A stretch of 64,000 nt of DNA from Blastococcus sp. CT_GayMR19 (GCF_004570385.1 NZ_SPQL01000008.1:162667-226666); one strand, 5' to 3'; shown: positions 25,440 through 34,310, counted from the stretch's first letter. Notes: generated from the sequence alone by a model not told the origin. Numbers and translations: made by a program.

Positions 25440-26132
25440 GTGCCCACCCCAGGCCCGGGATCCGACCCCGTGGACGGCGCGGTGGGGTCCCCCGACCCGT
25501 CGCTCCCGACGACCGAGCGCGGCCGCCGGATGCGCACCCGGCTGCTGGCCGCGGCCCGCGAGGTCTTCGAGCGCGACGGCTTCCTGGACGCGCGGGTCAC
25601 CGACATCTCGGCCGCCGCCGGGGCCGCCCACGGCAGCTTCTACACCTACTTCGGGAGCAAGACCGAGATCTTCCGCGCGCTGGTCGCCGCCACGATGGAC
25701 GAGCTGTACGCCTCCCTCGGCGGCGGCGCCGGTGAGCCGGGCGGCGCGCGGAGGTCCCCCTCCTCGACGTCCGACGCCGTGCTGCGCATCGACCGGGCCA
25801 ACCGCCGCTTCGTGGCGATGTACCGGCAGAACACCGCCCTGATGGCGCTCTTCGAGCAGGTGACCACCTTCGACCCGGAGGTGCGCGCGCTCCGGCAGGC
25901 AGCCCGGGAGCGCATGGTCGGCCGGGTCCGGCACAGCATCGAGCAACTGCAGTCCGACGGCCTGGTCGCCGCCGACCTCGACGCCGAGTACAGCGCACAC
26001 GCGCTGGTCGCCATGGTCAACGGCCTGGTGCACTACTGGCTGGTGCTCGGGGCCGACTTCGATGAGGACCGGCTGGTCGCCACGATGACCGGTCTCTGGG
26101 CACGGTCGCTCGGCCTCGCCGCCGCACCCTGA
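25440..26132 (+). CDS. TetR/AcrR family regulator
   Basis: 230 aa. The N-terminal HTH is intact (RLLAAAREVFERDGFLDARV, DISAAAGAAHGSFYTYFGSK at residues ~35-80), followed by an all-helical ligand-binding domain. It is probably a repressor of the divergent acyl-CoA / UGSC operon, with an acyl-CoA or related effector (inference from context). The GTG at 25440 has GGGAGGG 9 nt upstream, better spacing than the ATG at 25431. The operator is 46 bp upstream. A long bidirectional terminator follows. Confidence 0.85.
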   Translation: MPTPGPGSDPVDGAVGSPDPSLPTTERGRRMRTRLLAAAREVFERDGFLDARVTDISAAAGAAHGSFYTYFGSKTEIFRALVAATMDELYASLGGGAGEPGGARRSPSSTSDAVLRIDRANRRFVAMYRQNTALMALFEQVTTFDPEVRALRQAARERMVGRVRHSIEQLQSDGLVAADLDAEYSAHALVAMVNGLVHYWLVLGADFDEDRLVATMTGLWARSLGLAAAP

Positions 26133-26133
26133 G

Positions 26134-26175
26134 CCCTGTCCCTGGTCTCGACGAGGGTCGTGACCAGGGACAGGG
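26134..26175. terminator. Long bidirectional hairpin terminator
   Basis: A perfect 14-bp inverted repeat, CCCTGTCCCTGGTC and GACCAGGGACAGGG, with a 14-nt loop that can itself pair (CGAC / GTCG). It lies exactly between the convergent TetR and TctA genes. Confidence 0.75.
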
Positions 26176-26178
26176 GCA

Positions 26179-27501
26179 TCAGACCCCGGCCTTGTCGTCC
26201 TCCCGGGCTGCCTTCGACTCGGCCCGCCGCCGGCCGTAGGCGGCCAGCCGGGCCCGGACCACGTTCCGGATCATCGGCGCCAGGACCGGGACCAGCACGA
26301 TGAACGCCATCACCGCGAGGAGCACGATGGACGTCGTCCGCTCGACGAAGATGCCCCAGCTTCCGTCGGAGATGAGCAGCGTCTGCCGCAACGTCTCCTC
26401 ACCCAGCGGACCGAGCACCAGGGCGATCATCAGGGCGGCCGGGGAGAACCCGTAACGCCGCATGAAGAAGCCCAGTACGCCGCAGGCCAGCATGACGCCG
26501 ACCTCGATCATGCTGCCGTTCACCGTGTACGTGCCGACGATGCAGACCACCAGGATGATCGGCGCGAGGATCCGGAACGGCACCCGGGCGATGCTGGCGA
26601 ACGCCGGGATGAAGAAGATGTTCACGATCAGCAACATGATGTTGCCCAGGTACATGCTGGCGATCAGGCCCCAGGCGAACTCGGGGTTCTGCTCCATCAG
26701 CAGGGGGCCGGGCTGCAGGCCCCACATCAGGAACCCACCGATGAGGACGGCGGTCGCCGCGGAGCCCGGGATGCCCAGGGTCAGCAGCGGCACCATCGCG
26801 CCGGCCGACGCGGCGTTGTTGGCCGCCTCGGGGCCGACCAGTCCGGGCATGTGGCCCTTGCCGAACTTCTCGGGCGTCTTGGAGATGGACTTCTCGAGGT
26901 TGTAGGACATCAGCGAGGCGACGGTGGCGCCGGCCCCGGGCGTGGTGCCGACGAGGAATCCGAGGAAGGAGCCGCGGACCATGGGGCCGCGCGACTCGCG
27001 CCGGTCCTGCTTCGTCGGCCAGAAGCCCTTGCTGCGCGAGCTGACGCTGAAGTAGCCGAGCTTCTCCAGGTGCCCGCCGCGCCACAGCGTGTGCAGGACC
27101 TCCCCGACGCCGAAGAGGCCGATGGCCACCGGGATGAAGTCGATCCCGTTGATGAGCTCGGTCGAGCCGAAGGTGTACCGCTGCTGGCCGCCGCCGATGT
27201 CGATGCCGACCGTCGCCAGGCCGAACCCCAGGAGCGCGGACAGCGCTCCGAGCAGGCGGTTCTTGCCCACGATCACGATGAGGGTGAGCAGGCCCAGGAT
27301 GACGACCAGGAAGAGCTCCGGCGGACCGAAGCTCGAGGCGACCGACGCCATCAACGGTGCCGCGACGCTGATCAGGACCGCGCCGATGGTCCCGGCGACG
27401 AACGAGGCGACCGCGGCCATCACGAGCGCCGGTCCCGCTCGGCCCTGCTTGGCCATCGGATAGCCGTCGAAGGTGCTGGCCACCGTGGCCGATTCGCCCA
27501 A
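26179..27501 (-). CDS. TctA-type tripartite tricarboxylate transporter permease, lacking its N-terminus
   Basis: 440 aa from a TTG. The visible protein aligns with TctA from GESATVASTFDGYPMAKQGR onward and contains GTTPGAGATVASLMSYN and GPEAANNAASAGAMVPLLTLG, the hallmark second repeat. About 85-90 residues expected upstream (first membrane segments with the PGLGP motif) are absent; the sequence there codes the divergent IclR gene. No TctB or TctC gene is nearby. It is probably a non-functional remnant of a 5' deletion or rearrangement, although the rest of the frame is intact. Substrates of the family are carboxylates. Confidence 0.75.
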   Translation of the reverse strand: MGESATVASTFDGYPMAKQGRAGPALVMAAVASFVAGTIGAVLISVAAPLMASVASSFGPPELFLVVILGLLTLIVIVGKNRLLGALSALLGFGLATVGIDIGGGQQRYTFGSTELINGIDFIPVAIGLFGVGEVLHTLWRGGHLEKLGYFSVSSRSKGFWPTKQDRRESRGPMVRGSFLGFLVGTTPGAGATVASLMSYNLEKSISKTPEKFGKGHMPGLVGPEAANNAASAGAMVPLLTLGIPGSAATAVLIGGFLMWGLQPGPLLMEQNPEFAWGLIASMYLGNIMLLIVNIFFIPAFASIARVPFRILAPIILVVCIVGTYTVNGSMIEVGVMLACGVLGFFMRRYGFSPAALMIALVLGPLGEETLRQTLLISDGSWGIFVERTTSIVLLAVMAFIVLVPVLAPMIRNVVRARLAAYGRRRAESKAAREDDKAGV

Positions 27502-27512
27502 TCGACCGGGCG

Positions 27513-28280
27513 GTGGCCATCCTCCGGTGCTTCGACGCCCGCCGTCCGGCTCTCGGGATCACCGACATCGCCCGGGCGACCGGGCTGTCCACGACGACCA
27601 CCCATCGGCTGCTGGTCGCCCTGCAGGCGAACCGGCTCATCCGCCAGACCAGCGACCGCCGCTACGGCCTGGGGCCCCTGCTCGTGCAGCTCGCCCGCAG
27701 CGGCGCGCTACCGACCACGCTGCGCGACGCCGCACTGCCGCTGATGACGGCGTTGCGCGACGAGGTCGACGAGACGGTCGGGCTGCACGAACTGCTGCCG
27801 AGCGGAGAACGGGCCGTCGTCGACCAGGTCGAGAGCCACCAGGAACTCAGGCGTACCTACACCGAGATCGGTGTGCCCATCGCGTTGCCGCACGGCGCGC
27901 CCGGGAAGGCGATCCTGTCCGTGCTCCCGCCGGAGCAGCAGGAGGCGTGGCTGTCCCGGCCGATCGATGCCGTCACTCCGAGGACGATCACCGATGCCGG
28001 GGCCCTGCGGGCACAGCTCGCCGCCACACGCGCGCGCGGCTGGGCCGGCTCGGTGTCCGAGCGGACCCCGGGCATCCGGGCGGTCGCCGCACCGATCTTC
28101 GACCACACGGGCGGGGTGATCGGCGCGCTCGGCCTCTCGGTGCCCGAGATCCGGATGGCCGACGCCCGCGCCGAGGAGCTCGGTCGACGGGTCAAGGAGA
28201 CCGCGTGGCTGGTCTCCGAAGCGCTGGGCGCCACGCCGGCGGCCGTCGAGGCCACCGTGGAGCGCGCCGGGGGACGCTGA
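27513..28280 (+). CDS. IclR family regulator, N-terminus shortened
   Basis: 255 aa. The winged HTH (ITDIARATGLSTTTTHRLLVAL) and the IclR effector domain (GVPIALPHGAPGKAILSVLP and VAAPIFDHTGGVIGALGLSV) are complete. The family normally has 5-20 residues before the DRAVAIL segment; here codons for PIRPIDRA precede the GTG in frame, but no start codon lies among them. The gene seems to begin at the same junction that truncates TctA. It may still be expressed from the GTG. Its original target was probably the divergent tct genes (inference). Confidence 0.75.
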   Translation: MAILRCFDARRPALGITDIARATGLSTTTTHRLLVALQANRLIRQTSDRRYGLGPLLVQLARSGALPTTLRDAALPLMTALRDEVDETVGLHELLPSGERAVVDQVESHQELRRTYTEIGVPIALPHGAPGKAILSVLPPEQQEAWLSRPIDAVTPRTITDAGALRAQLAATRARGWAGSVSERTPGIRAVAAPIFDHTGGVIGALGLSVPEIRMADARAEELGRRVKETAWLVSEALGATPAAVEATVERAGGR

Positions 28281-28295
28281 CCGGCGACCGGGGGC

Positions 28296-28317
28296 CGCCG
28301 CGGGTCAGTCCGCGGCG
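28296..28317. terminator. Hairpin between convergent genes
   Basis: Arms CGCCGCGG and CCGCGGCG pair over 8 bp with a 6-nt loop. The hairpin spans the stop codon of the FAH gene and lies 15 bp after the IclR stop, so it can act for both. Confidence 0.5.
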
Positions 28318-29069
28318 ATGCGCGTGGTCAGCGTGCCGATGCCCTCGATCGTCACCGCGACCTCGTCGCCACGCTGAAGGGCGCCCACTCCGGCCGGCGT
28401 CCCGGTCAGCACGACGTCACCGGGCAGCAGCGTCATGGTCTGACTGACCCAGGCGAGGCACGCGGCGACGTCGAGCAGCATGTCGGCGGTGGTGCCGTCC
28501 TGCCGGACCTCCCCGTTGACCGTCGTCCGCAGCGACAGCGCGCCGGGGTCGATCTCGGTCTCCACCCAGGGGCCCAGCGGGCAGGACCCGTCGAAGCCCT
28601 TGGCCCGCGTCCACTGCTTCTCCGCGCGCTGCATGTCGCGCATCGTGAGGTCGTTGGCGACCGTGTAGCCGAACACGACGTCGGCCACCTCGTCGGCCTG
28701 CACGCGCGTGCAGCGACGGCCGATGACGATCGCCAGCTCGCCCTCGAAGTGCAGGTTGCTGGTCAGTTCCGGGTACGGGACCTCGGCATCGGGCCCGACC
28801 ACCGCCGTCGAGAACTTGCTGAACACGACCGGGATCTCGGGGACCTCGTTGCCGAGTTCCTTCGCGTGCTCGGCGTAGTTGCGACCGAAGCACAGCACCT
28901 TGCTCGGCTCGACCGGAGCCAACAGGGTGACCTCCGACAGCGGGGTGCGCTCCTCCGTCTGCCGCAGACCGTCGAAGGGCGAACCGTCCAGCGCGACGAC
29001 CGCGTCGTCCTCGATCACGCCGTAGGTGGCCGGCCCGCCACTGGCGGGGGTGTACCGGGCGATCCGCAT
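28305..29069 (-). CDS. Fumarylacetoacetate hydrolase (FAH) family protein
   Basis: 254 aa. The conserved FAH core is complete: KVLCFGRNYAEHAKE, the metal-binding E-x-E (HFEGELAIVIGRR), VANDLTMRDMQ, KGFDGSCPLGPW, and the end GDVVLTGTPAGVG. These enzymes cleave or hydrate 2,4-diketo acids, or act as oxaloacetate decarboxylase / acylpyruvase. It is last of a four-gene operon (aldolase, FAH, SDR, FAH). In that context a 2,4-diketo-3-deoxy sugar acid is a plausible substrate, but this is inference. Its ATG overlaps the SDR stop (TGATG). Confidence 0.85.
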   Translation of the reverse strand: MRIARYTPASGGPATYGVIEDDAVVALDGSPFDGLRQTEERTPLSEVTLLAPVEPSKVLCFGRNYAEHAKELGNEVPEIPVVFSKFSTAVVGPDAEVPYPELTSNLHFEGELAIVIGRRCTRVQADEVADVVFGYTVANDLTMRDMQRAEKQWTRAKGFDGSCPLGPWVETEIDPGALSLRTTVNGEVRQDGTTADMLLDVAACLAWVSQTMTLLPGDVVLTGTPAGVGALQRGDEVAVTIEGIGTLTTRIAAD

Positions 29070-29857
29070 CAGATGGCCTTGACCATGCCGCCGTCGACCA
29101 GGAAGTGCTGGCCGGTGAGGTAGGTGTTGGCGCCGCTGACGACGAAGGCCAGGACCTTGGCGAACTCCTCGGTGGTGCCGTAGCGGCCCAGCGGGATGTT
29201 CCGCTCCGTCTGCGCGCGCACCTCCTCGATCGGGACGCCGGCCTTCTCCGCGTTGGTGGCGTCCAGCTGGGCGGTCCGTTCGGTGGCGATCCGCCCCGGG
29301 CCCACGGTGTTGATGAGCACGCCGTCCGGGGCGAACTCGACCGCCAGGCTCTTGGCCAGCCCGAGGATCGCGACCCGGTAGGTGTTGGACAGCAGCAGGT
29401 TCGGGATCGGCTGCTTGATCGACGACGAGGCGATCGTGACGATCCGACCCCACTTCTGCTGCCGCATGTGCGGCAGCGCACCGCGGATCAGCCGGACGCC
29501 GGACAGCAGGTTCAGCTCGAAGGCCTCCTGCCAGGCTGTGTCGTCCAGGGCGTCGAAGCCGCCGGCGCGCGGGCCGCCGGCGTTGTTCACGAGCACGTCC
29601 ACACCCCCGAGGCGCTGCTCGGTCTCCTGCAGCAGGCGCGTGATGTCGGCCGCGTCGGACACGTCCGCCGCGCAGTACTCGACCTGGGCGCCGGTGGCCT
29701 CGGCGATCTCCGACGCCGTCTTCGCCAGCTGCTCCTCGCCACGACTGGAGATCATCACGCGGGCGCCCTCGGCGGCGAGCTGGGTCGCGATCGCCCGGCC
29801 CAGTCCTTTGCTGGCGGCGGTCACGAGCGCGACCCGGCCGGTCAGTTCCAGATCCAT
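29069..29857 (-). CDS. Short-chain dehydrogenase/reductase, non-classical active site
   Basis: 262 aa. The NAD(P)-binding motif TAASKGLGRAIA (in place of TGxxxGIG) and NNAGGP are present. At the position of the classical YxxxK the sequence is SNTYRVAILGLAKSL, so the catalytic Tyr aligns with Ser and the Lys with Arg. This SN..R pattern occurs in a known SDR subgroup, so a frameshift is not needed to explain it. It is flanked by two FAH genes in one operon and may oxidise a sugar acid or a hydroxy acid. ATG at 29857, 4 nt after the upstream stop. Confidence 0.82.
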   Translation of the reverse strand: MDLELTGRVALVTAASKGLGRAIATQLAAEGARVMISSRGEEQLAKTASEIAEATGAQVEYCAADVSDAADITRLLQETEQRLGGVDVLVNNAGGPRAGGFDALDDTAWQEAFELNLLSGVRLIRGALPHMRQQKWGRIVTIASSSIKQPIPNLLLSNTYRVAILGLAKSLAVEFAPDGVLINTVGPGRIATERTAQLDATNAEKAGVPIEEVRAQTERNIPLGRYGTTEEFAKVLAFVVSGANTYLTGQHFLVDGGMVKAI

Positions 29858-29861
29858 CAGT

Positions 29862-30716
29862 TCACTCCACGGGGTTCGAGAGGTCGCGGAAGCCCGCGAT
29901 CGAGACGCCGGCGGTGTCGCCGGGCCGGATGTGCGCGGCACCGGGGGTGCCGGTCGAGATGATGTCGCCCGGCAGCAGGGTCATGACGCGGGAGTGGAAG
30001 GCCACCAGCCACCATGGGCGGAAGGTCATGTTGGAGACGGCGTTGCGCCGGTGGACCTCGCCGTTCAGGAGGGTCGCGACCTCCAGCGCATCGACGTCGT
30101 CCACCTCGTCGACGGTCACCAGCTCCGGCCCGAAGCTGAAGAACGTGTCGAAGCTCTTCGAGCGGGTGAGGTAGCGCGGATTCTTCTCGAGGATGTCCTC
30201 GGCGGTCATGTCCACGATGGTGGTGAACCCCGCGACCACCGAGGCGGCGTCGGCCTCGTCCACGTCCTTGCACTGCTTGCCGATGATCACGCCGAGCTCG
30301 CCCTCGGCGGTCGTCCGCTGCGACTGCGGCGGGATCCGGATCGTGTCGCCGGGCCCGATGATCGTGGTGTCGGGCTTCATGAAGCTGGCCGGTTCGGTCG
30401 ACGGCGCCTTCTCCGAGAGGTCGGACGCGTGCTCGACGTAGTTGAGCCCGATACCCCAGATCTTGCGGGGATGGCGGTAGAGCGGCGCGTAGACCAGCTG
30501 GTCCTGCGGGATCGCGAGCTCGTCCAGCAGCCCGGACGGAGCGCCGCCCACCCACCTCCGCAGGTCATCCAGCTGACCGAGCTCGAGCAGCTCCTGCACG
30601 GTGGAGGCCCAGGTGGTGCCGAGTGCCTCGTTCACCGCGGTCAGCAGCACGGCGCCGGACGGGCGCACCAGGGCGGCCGGCTCGGCGCCGTCCAGCCGCA
30701 GGGACGTGAGTCGCAC
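29862..30716 (-). CDS. Fumarylacetoacetate hydrolase family protein
   Basis: 284 aa. An N-terminal regulatory-like domain (~1-80) precedes the FAH core: KIWGIGLNYVEHASD, the metal ligands in TAEGELGVIIGKQ, KSFDTFFSFGPELVT, and GDIISTGTPGAAH. It is distinct from the shorter FAH at 28305-29069, so the operon has two different members, perhaps acting on successive intermediates. GTG start, 28 nt after the aldolase-family gene; the weak AGGTCC leader is unremarkable. Confidence 0.85.
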   Translation of the reverse strand: MRLTSLRLDGAEPAALVRPSGAVLLTAVNEALGTTWASTVQELLELGQLDDLRRWVGGAPSGLLDELAIPQDQLVYAPLYRHPRKIWGIGLNYVEHASDLSEKAPSTEPASFMKPDTTIIGPGDTIRIPPQSQRTTAEGELGVIIGKQCKDVDEADAASVVAGFTTIVDMTAEDILEKNPRYLTRSKSFDTFFSFGPELVTVDEVDDVDALEVATLLNGEVHRRNAVSNMTFRPWWLVAFHSRVMTLLPGDIISTGTPGAAHIRPGDTAGVSIAGFRDLSNPVE

Positions 30717-30744
30717 AGAGGTCCTACCTCTCGGGTCGCGCCGG

Positions 30745-31632
30745 TCAGAGACCGACGGCGGTGATCAGGTCGTCGAGCTCGGCGAGCGTGAGTTCGTCCA
30801 CCGGCGGGGCCGGGAAGCGCGCGTGCGGGGAGCTGATCGACCCCCGCCGGGCGAACACGGCCTTGCGGATCGTCACCCCGCCCACGCCCAGCTGCGCCTC
30901 GTACCGGATCAGCGGCAGGTGGCGGAAGAAGTACTCCTGCGCCTCGGTGCGGTTGCCGGCCGCGAAGAGCTCGTAGGTCCGCACGAGCACCTGCGGGAAG
31001 CCGAATCCGGTCATGATCCCGTCGGCCCCGCGCAGCAGCTCCTCGTAGAGGTAGACCCCGCCGAGCCCGCCGAAGATGCCCACCGGCGAGCTCACCTTGT
31101 TCCGCACCGCCGTGATCTTGGGCAGGGTCGGCGTCTCCTCCAGCTTGAGATAGCGACAGCCCTCGATCTCGTCGAGCAGCCGCACGAGGAAGGGTGCCGG
31201 CATCGTCACGCCGGTGTTCACGGGCTCGTCCTGGACGACGACGGGCACCGAGACGGCGTCGGCGACCCGGCGGAAGTGCTCGAAGACCAGGTCGAGGTTC
31301 TTCGTGTTGTCCGGCGGCGCCAGCATGACCGCGGCTGCCCCCGCGTCCTCGGCCCGGCGGGCGTAGTCCAGCGACATGCGGGTCGCGCGGGCCGACACCC
31401 CTGCGACGACGGGCACCCGCCCGGCGGTCGCCCCGACGTAACGGCGCAGGACCCGCTCGCGCTCGTCGTCCAGCAGCTTGGCCGCCTCGCCCATGATGCC
31501 GAGGATGGTCAGTCCGTGGGCCCCGGCGCCGAGGTAGTCCTCGACGAGGCTGTCGATGCTCGCCTCGTCCACGTCCCCGTCGTCGGTGAACGGGGTCAGT
31601 GTGATCGGTAGCACGCCCTGGAGGTCGCTCAT
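30745..31632 (-). CDS. Dihydrodipicolinate synthase / KDG aldolase family protein
   Basis: 295 aa TIM barrel. The Schiff-base Lys is K163 in YLKLEETP. The conserved Tyr of the YNxP motif is replaced: the segment reads VVQDEPVNTG. This QDxP version occurs in family members of unknown reaction and argues against true dihydrodipicolinate synthase. It is the first gene of the operon with two FAH proteins and an SDR, suggesting aldol cleavage of a 2-keto-3-deoxy acid (inference). A perfect 10-bp palindrome, GGTGATCACC, lies upstream at 31683-31692 and may be a regulator site. Confidence 0.83.
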   Translation of the reverse strand: MSDLQGVLPITLTPFTDDGDVDEASIDSLVEDYLGAGAHGLTILGIMGEAAKLLDDERERVLRRYVGATAGRVPVVAGVSARATRMSLDYARRAEDAGAAAVMLAPPDNTKNLDLVFEHFRRVADAVSVPVVVQDEPVNTGVTMPAPFLVRLLDEIEGCRYLKLEETPTLPKITAVRNKVSSPVGIFGGLGGVYLYEELLRGADGIMTGFGFPQVLVRTYELFAAGNRTEAQEYFFRHLPLIRYEAQLGVGGVTIRKAVFARRGSISSPHARFPAPPVDELTLAELDDLITAVGL

Positions 31633-31767
31633 CGGGAACTACCCTGCACTGAGGCCCGGCCGGCTCTCCCGAGGTCCGTGATGGTGATCACCGGCCCACC
31701 GTAACGGCCTGCTCAGGCAGCCCGCTTCCCGGAGGGGAGGCTCCGGCCACGACACGATCGGAGGACT

Positions 31768-32992
31768 ATGGCCGCCCAGCGCTACGCCGTCGTCGGCGGC
31801 GGGATCATCGGCGCGGCGGTGGCCCGCCGGCTGCTCGAGCTCCGCCCCGATGCCGAGGTGACCCTCCTGGAGAAGGAGGATCGCCTCGCCGCGCACCAGA
31901 CCGGCCGCAACAGCGGCGTCGTGCACGCCGGCCTCTACTACCAGCCCGGTTCGCTCAAGGCCCTACTGTGCCGCCGCGGCGTCGGACTGCTGAAGGACTT
32001 CTGCGCGGAGAAGGGCATCGCCTACGACGAGATCGGCAAGGTGCTCGTCGCCCTCGACGCCGAGGAGCAGCAGCGGCTCGACGCCATCGCGGAGCGGGCA
32101 CGGGCCAACGACGTGCCGGGCATCCGCGTCATCGACCGCGCCGAGCTCACGGAGCTCGAGCCGCACGTCACCGGCATCGCCGGCCTGCACTCCCCCACGA
32201 CGGCGATCGTCGACTACCCGGCGATCACCCGGGCGCTCGCGGCCGACGCGGAGGCCCGCGGCGCCACCGTCCGCACCGGCTTTCCGGTCACCGGACTGCA
32301 GCACACCACCGGCACCGCCGACGAGACCGTGGTGGTCCGCGGGGCCCTCGGGCGAGGAACTCGTCGTGGACGAGGTCGTGCTGTGCGCCGGGCTGCAGGT
32401 CGACCGCCTGGCCGAGCTGGCCGGCGACGCGCACGCGCCCCGCATCGTGCCGTTCCGCGGCGAGTACTTCGCGCTGGTGCCGGAGAAGCGCTCGCTGGTC
32501 AACGGCCTGGTCTATCCGGTGCCCGATCCGCGCTACCCGTTCCTCGGGGTGCACCTGACCCCACGGTTCGACGGCGAGGTGCTCGTCGGGCCCAACGCCG
32601 TCCTGGCCCTGGCCCGGGAGGGGTACCGCCGTCGCGACGTGTCCGTGCGGGAGCTCGCCGAGATCGTCCGCTACGCGGGGTTCCGCCGTTTCGCCCGGCA
32701 GCACTGGAGGACGGGCGTCGCCGAGATGCGCGGCTCGCTGAGCAAGCGTGCCTTCACCGCCGCCGCCCAGCGCTACGTGCCCGAGCTGACCGTGGCGGAC
32801 ATGGTGCCGGCGGCCGCGGGCATCCGCGCCCAGGCGCTGGAGACCGACGGCAGCCTGGTCGACGACTTCCGCATCAGCCGCACCGGCGCGGTCGTCGCCG
32901 TCCGGAACGCCCCCTCGCCCGCCGCCACGTCGTCCCTGGCCATCGCCGAGCACATCGTCGACACCCTCCTCGGCCGCGTCGCGGACTCGTGA
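31768..32992 (+). pseudogene. L-2-hydroxyglutarate oxidase-like FAD protein, frameshifted
   Basis: The first part (from ATG 31768) starts with VVGGGIIGAAVARRLLE and has QTGRNSGVVHAGLYY, the LhgO hallmark. Homology breaks after ADETVVVRG near 32341 and resumes one frame later as GPSGEELVVDEVVLCAGLQ, running to RVADS and TGA at 32992. A single extra G in the GGGG run at 32341-32344 explains it: GGG would restore a ~408-residue protein. It may be a real inactivation or a homopolymer sequencing error. Shine-Dalgarno GGAGG precedes the ATG. The gene is divergent from the aldolase operon. Confidence 0.8.
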
Positions 32993-33075
32993 CCACCGTC
33001 CCGACGCCCTGGGCGCTCGAGGAGCGTCCCGCCCGCGTGCTGCTGCCCGTCGACGGCTCCCGCGGGCCGGTCTGA
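32989..33075 (+). CDS. Possible 28-residue ORF coupled to the LhgO-like gene
   Basis: A GTG overlaps the LhgO-like stop by 4 bp (GTGA) and opens a 28-codon frame with GC-rich third positions that ends 5 nt before the MFS start. The peptide contains RVLLPVDGS, reminiscent of the first strand of UspA proteins, but is far too short to be one. It may only be a coupling peptide or chance. Confidence 0.25.
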   Translation: MTTVPTPWALEERPARVLLPVDGSRGPV

Positions 33076-33080
33076 ACCCC

Positions 33081-34304
33081 GTGTCCACGAGCCGCCGCGA
33101 CCGGCCGGCGTCCTCCCTCTCGGCGGGCGGCGCCGCCGTCACGGTGACCACCGTCGGGGTCCTCCCCGTCTACATGGTCGGTGTGCTGTGGGTGCAGATC
33201 CGGGAGGACCTCGGCTTCGGTGTCTCCCTCCTCGGCACCCTGGTGGCCTGCTTCTTCTTCACCTCGGGGCTCGCGGCGTTCACCGCGGGCATGGTCGTGC
33301 GCCGCTTCGGCACGTCGCCGGTGGTGCGGCTGTCCGCGGTGATCAGTGCCGCCTCGATGCTGGTCATCGCGCTGGCGGCGCAGCACACGGTGGCCCTGGT
33401 CGCGGCGCTCGTGGTCGCCGGCTGGGGCAACGGCGTCGGGCAGCCCGCGAGCAACGACCTCATCGCCCGCGCGGTGTCCGCCACCCGGCACGGGCTGGCC
33501 TTCGGTACCAAGCAGGCGGCGATCCCGCTGTCGACGATGATCGCCGGCATCGCGGTACCGGTCGTCGCGATCCCGCTCGGCTGGCGGCCGGCGTTCGCCA
33601 TCGGGGCCGGGCTGGCATTGCTCGTGGTGCTGACCGTGCCCGGTGGCCACCGGCTGCCGCCGTCCGGCACGGCCACGCCCACGGAGGCCGCCGGCCCCTT
33701 CCGCCGGGCCCCGCTCCTCGTGCTGTCGGCCGGGGTGATGCTGGGTGCCGGCTCCGGCAACGCGCTGGGGTCGTTCTTCGTCGCCACCGCCGTGGACGGC
33801 GGCATCTCCCCGGCCACCGCGGGTGTGCTCGCCGCGGTGGCCAGCGGCACCGGGGCGGCGTCCCGGATCGCGTTCGGCTGGCTGGCCGACAAGGTCCGGA
33901 CGAAGTGGCTGAACGTCGTCGCCGCCCAGATGGTGCTCGGCGGGTTCGCCTACGCGCTGCTCGGCACGGGCGTCGAGGTGCTCATCGCGGCGGGCGCGGT
34001 CATCGGCTACTGCACCGGCTGGGCGTGGGCCGGGCTGTCCACGTTCGCGGTCGCCCGGATGCACCCGGGCATGGCCGCCCGCGCCACCTCGATCACGCAG
34101 GGCGGGATGGGCGCCGGCGCCGCCCTCGGTCCGCTCGTGTTCGGGCTGGTCGCCTCGGCCACCTCCTACTCGGTCGCCTGGTACGCCAACGCGGGAATGG
34201 CGCTGCTCGCCGGGGTGGTCGTCGTCCAGGGCCGCCGGATGCTCATGCGCGAGCGCCCCCGACTGGTCGCCGCCCAGCTGCAGCGGAAGGCAGCGCGCCG
34301 CTGA
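33081..34304 (+). CDS. MFS transporter
   Basis: 407 aa with 12 predicted membrane segments in two halves. The loop between segments 2 and 3 is TAGMVVRRFGTSPVVR. Other family-like segments are GLAFGTKQAAIPLSTMIAG and FGWLADKVRTKWLN. It resembles carboxylate / CynX-like MFS proteins and the MFS gene at 35922-37178 (shared IKQ/TKQ..IP motif). Substrate is unknown; it sits near catabolic genes for organic acids. The GTG at 33081 is 5 nt after the small ORF. It converges on the reductase gene, 6 nt apart. Confidence 0.82.
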   Translation: MSTSRRDRPASSLSAGGAAVTVTTVGVLPVYMVGVLWVQIREDLGFGVSLLGTLVACFFFTSGLAAFTAGMVVRRFGTSPVVRLSAVISAASMLVIALAAQHTVALVAALVVAGWGNGVGQPASNDLIARAVSATRHGLAFGTKQAAIPLSTMIAGIAVPVVAIPLGWRPAFAIGAGLALLVVLTVPGGHRLPPSGTATPTEAAGPFRRAPLLVLSAGVMLGAGSGNALGSFFVATAVDGGISPATAGVLAAVASGTGAASRIAFGWLADKVRTKWLNVVAAQMVLGGFAYALLGTGVEVLIAAGAVIGYCTGWAWAGLSTFAVARMHPGMAARATSITQGGMGAGAALGPLVFGLVASATSYSVAWYANAGMALLAGVVVVQGRRMLMRERPRLVAAQLQRKAARR

Positions 34305-34310
34305 TCCGGG

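Noticed and set aside
29069..29857. A frameshift destroying the SDR active site
   Set aside because: The frame is continuous with good codon bias, and the SN..R pattern is known from an SDR subgroup.
32989..33075. A universal stress protein gene after the LhgO-like gene
   Set aside because: Only one UspA-like strand (RVLLPVDGS) is visible in 28 codons; too short to call, so kept only as a low-confidence ORF.
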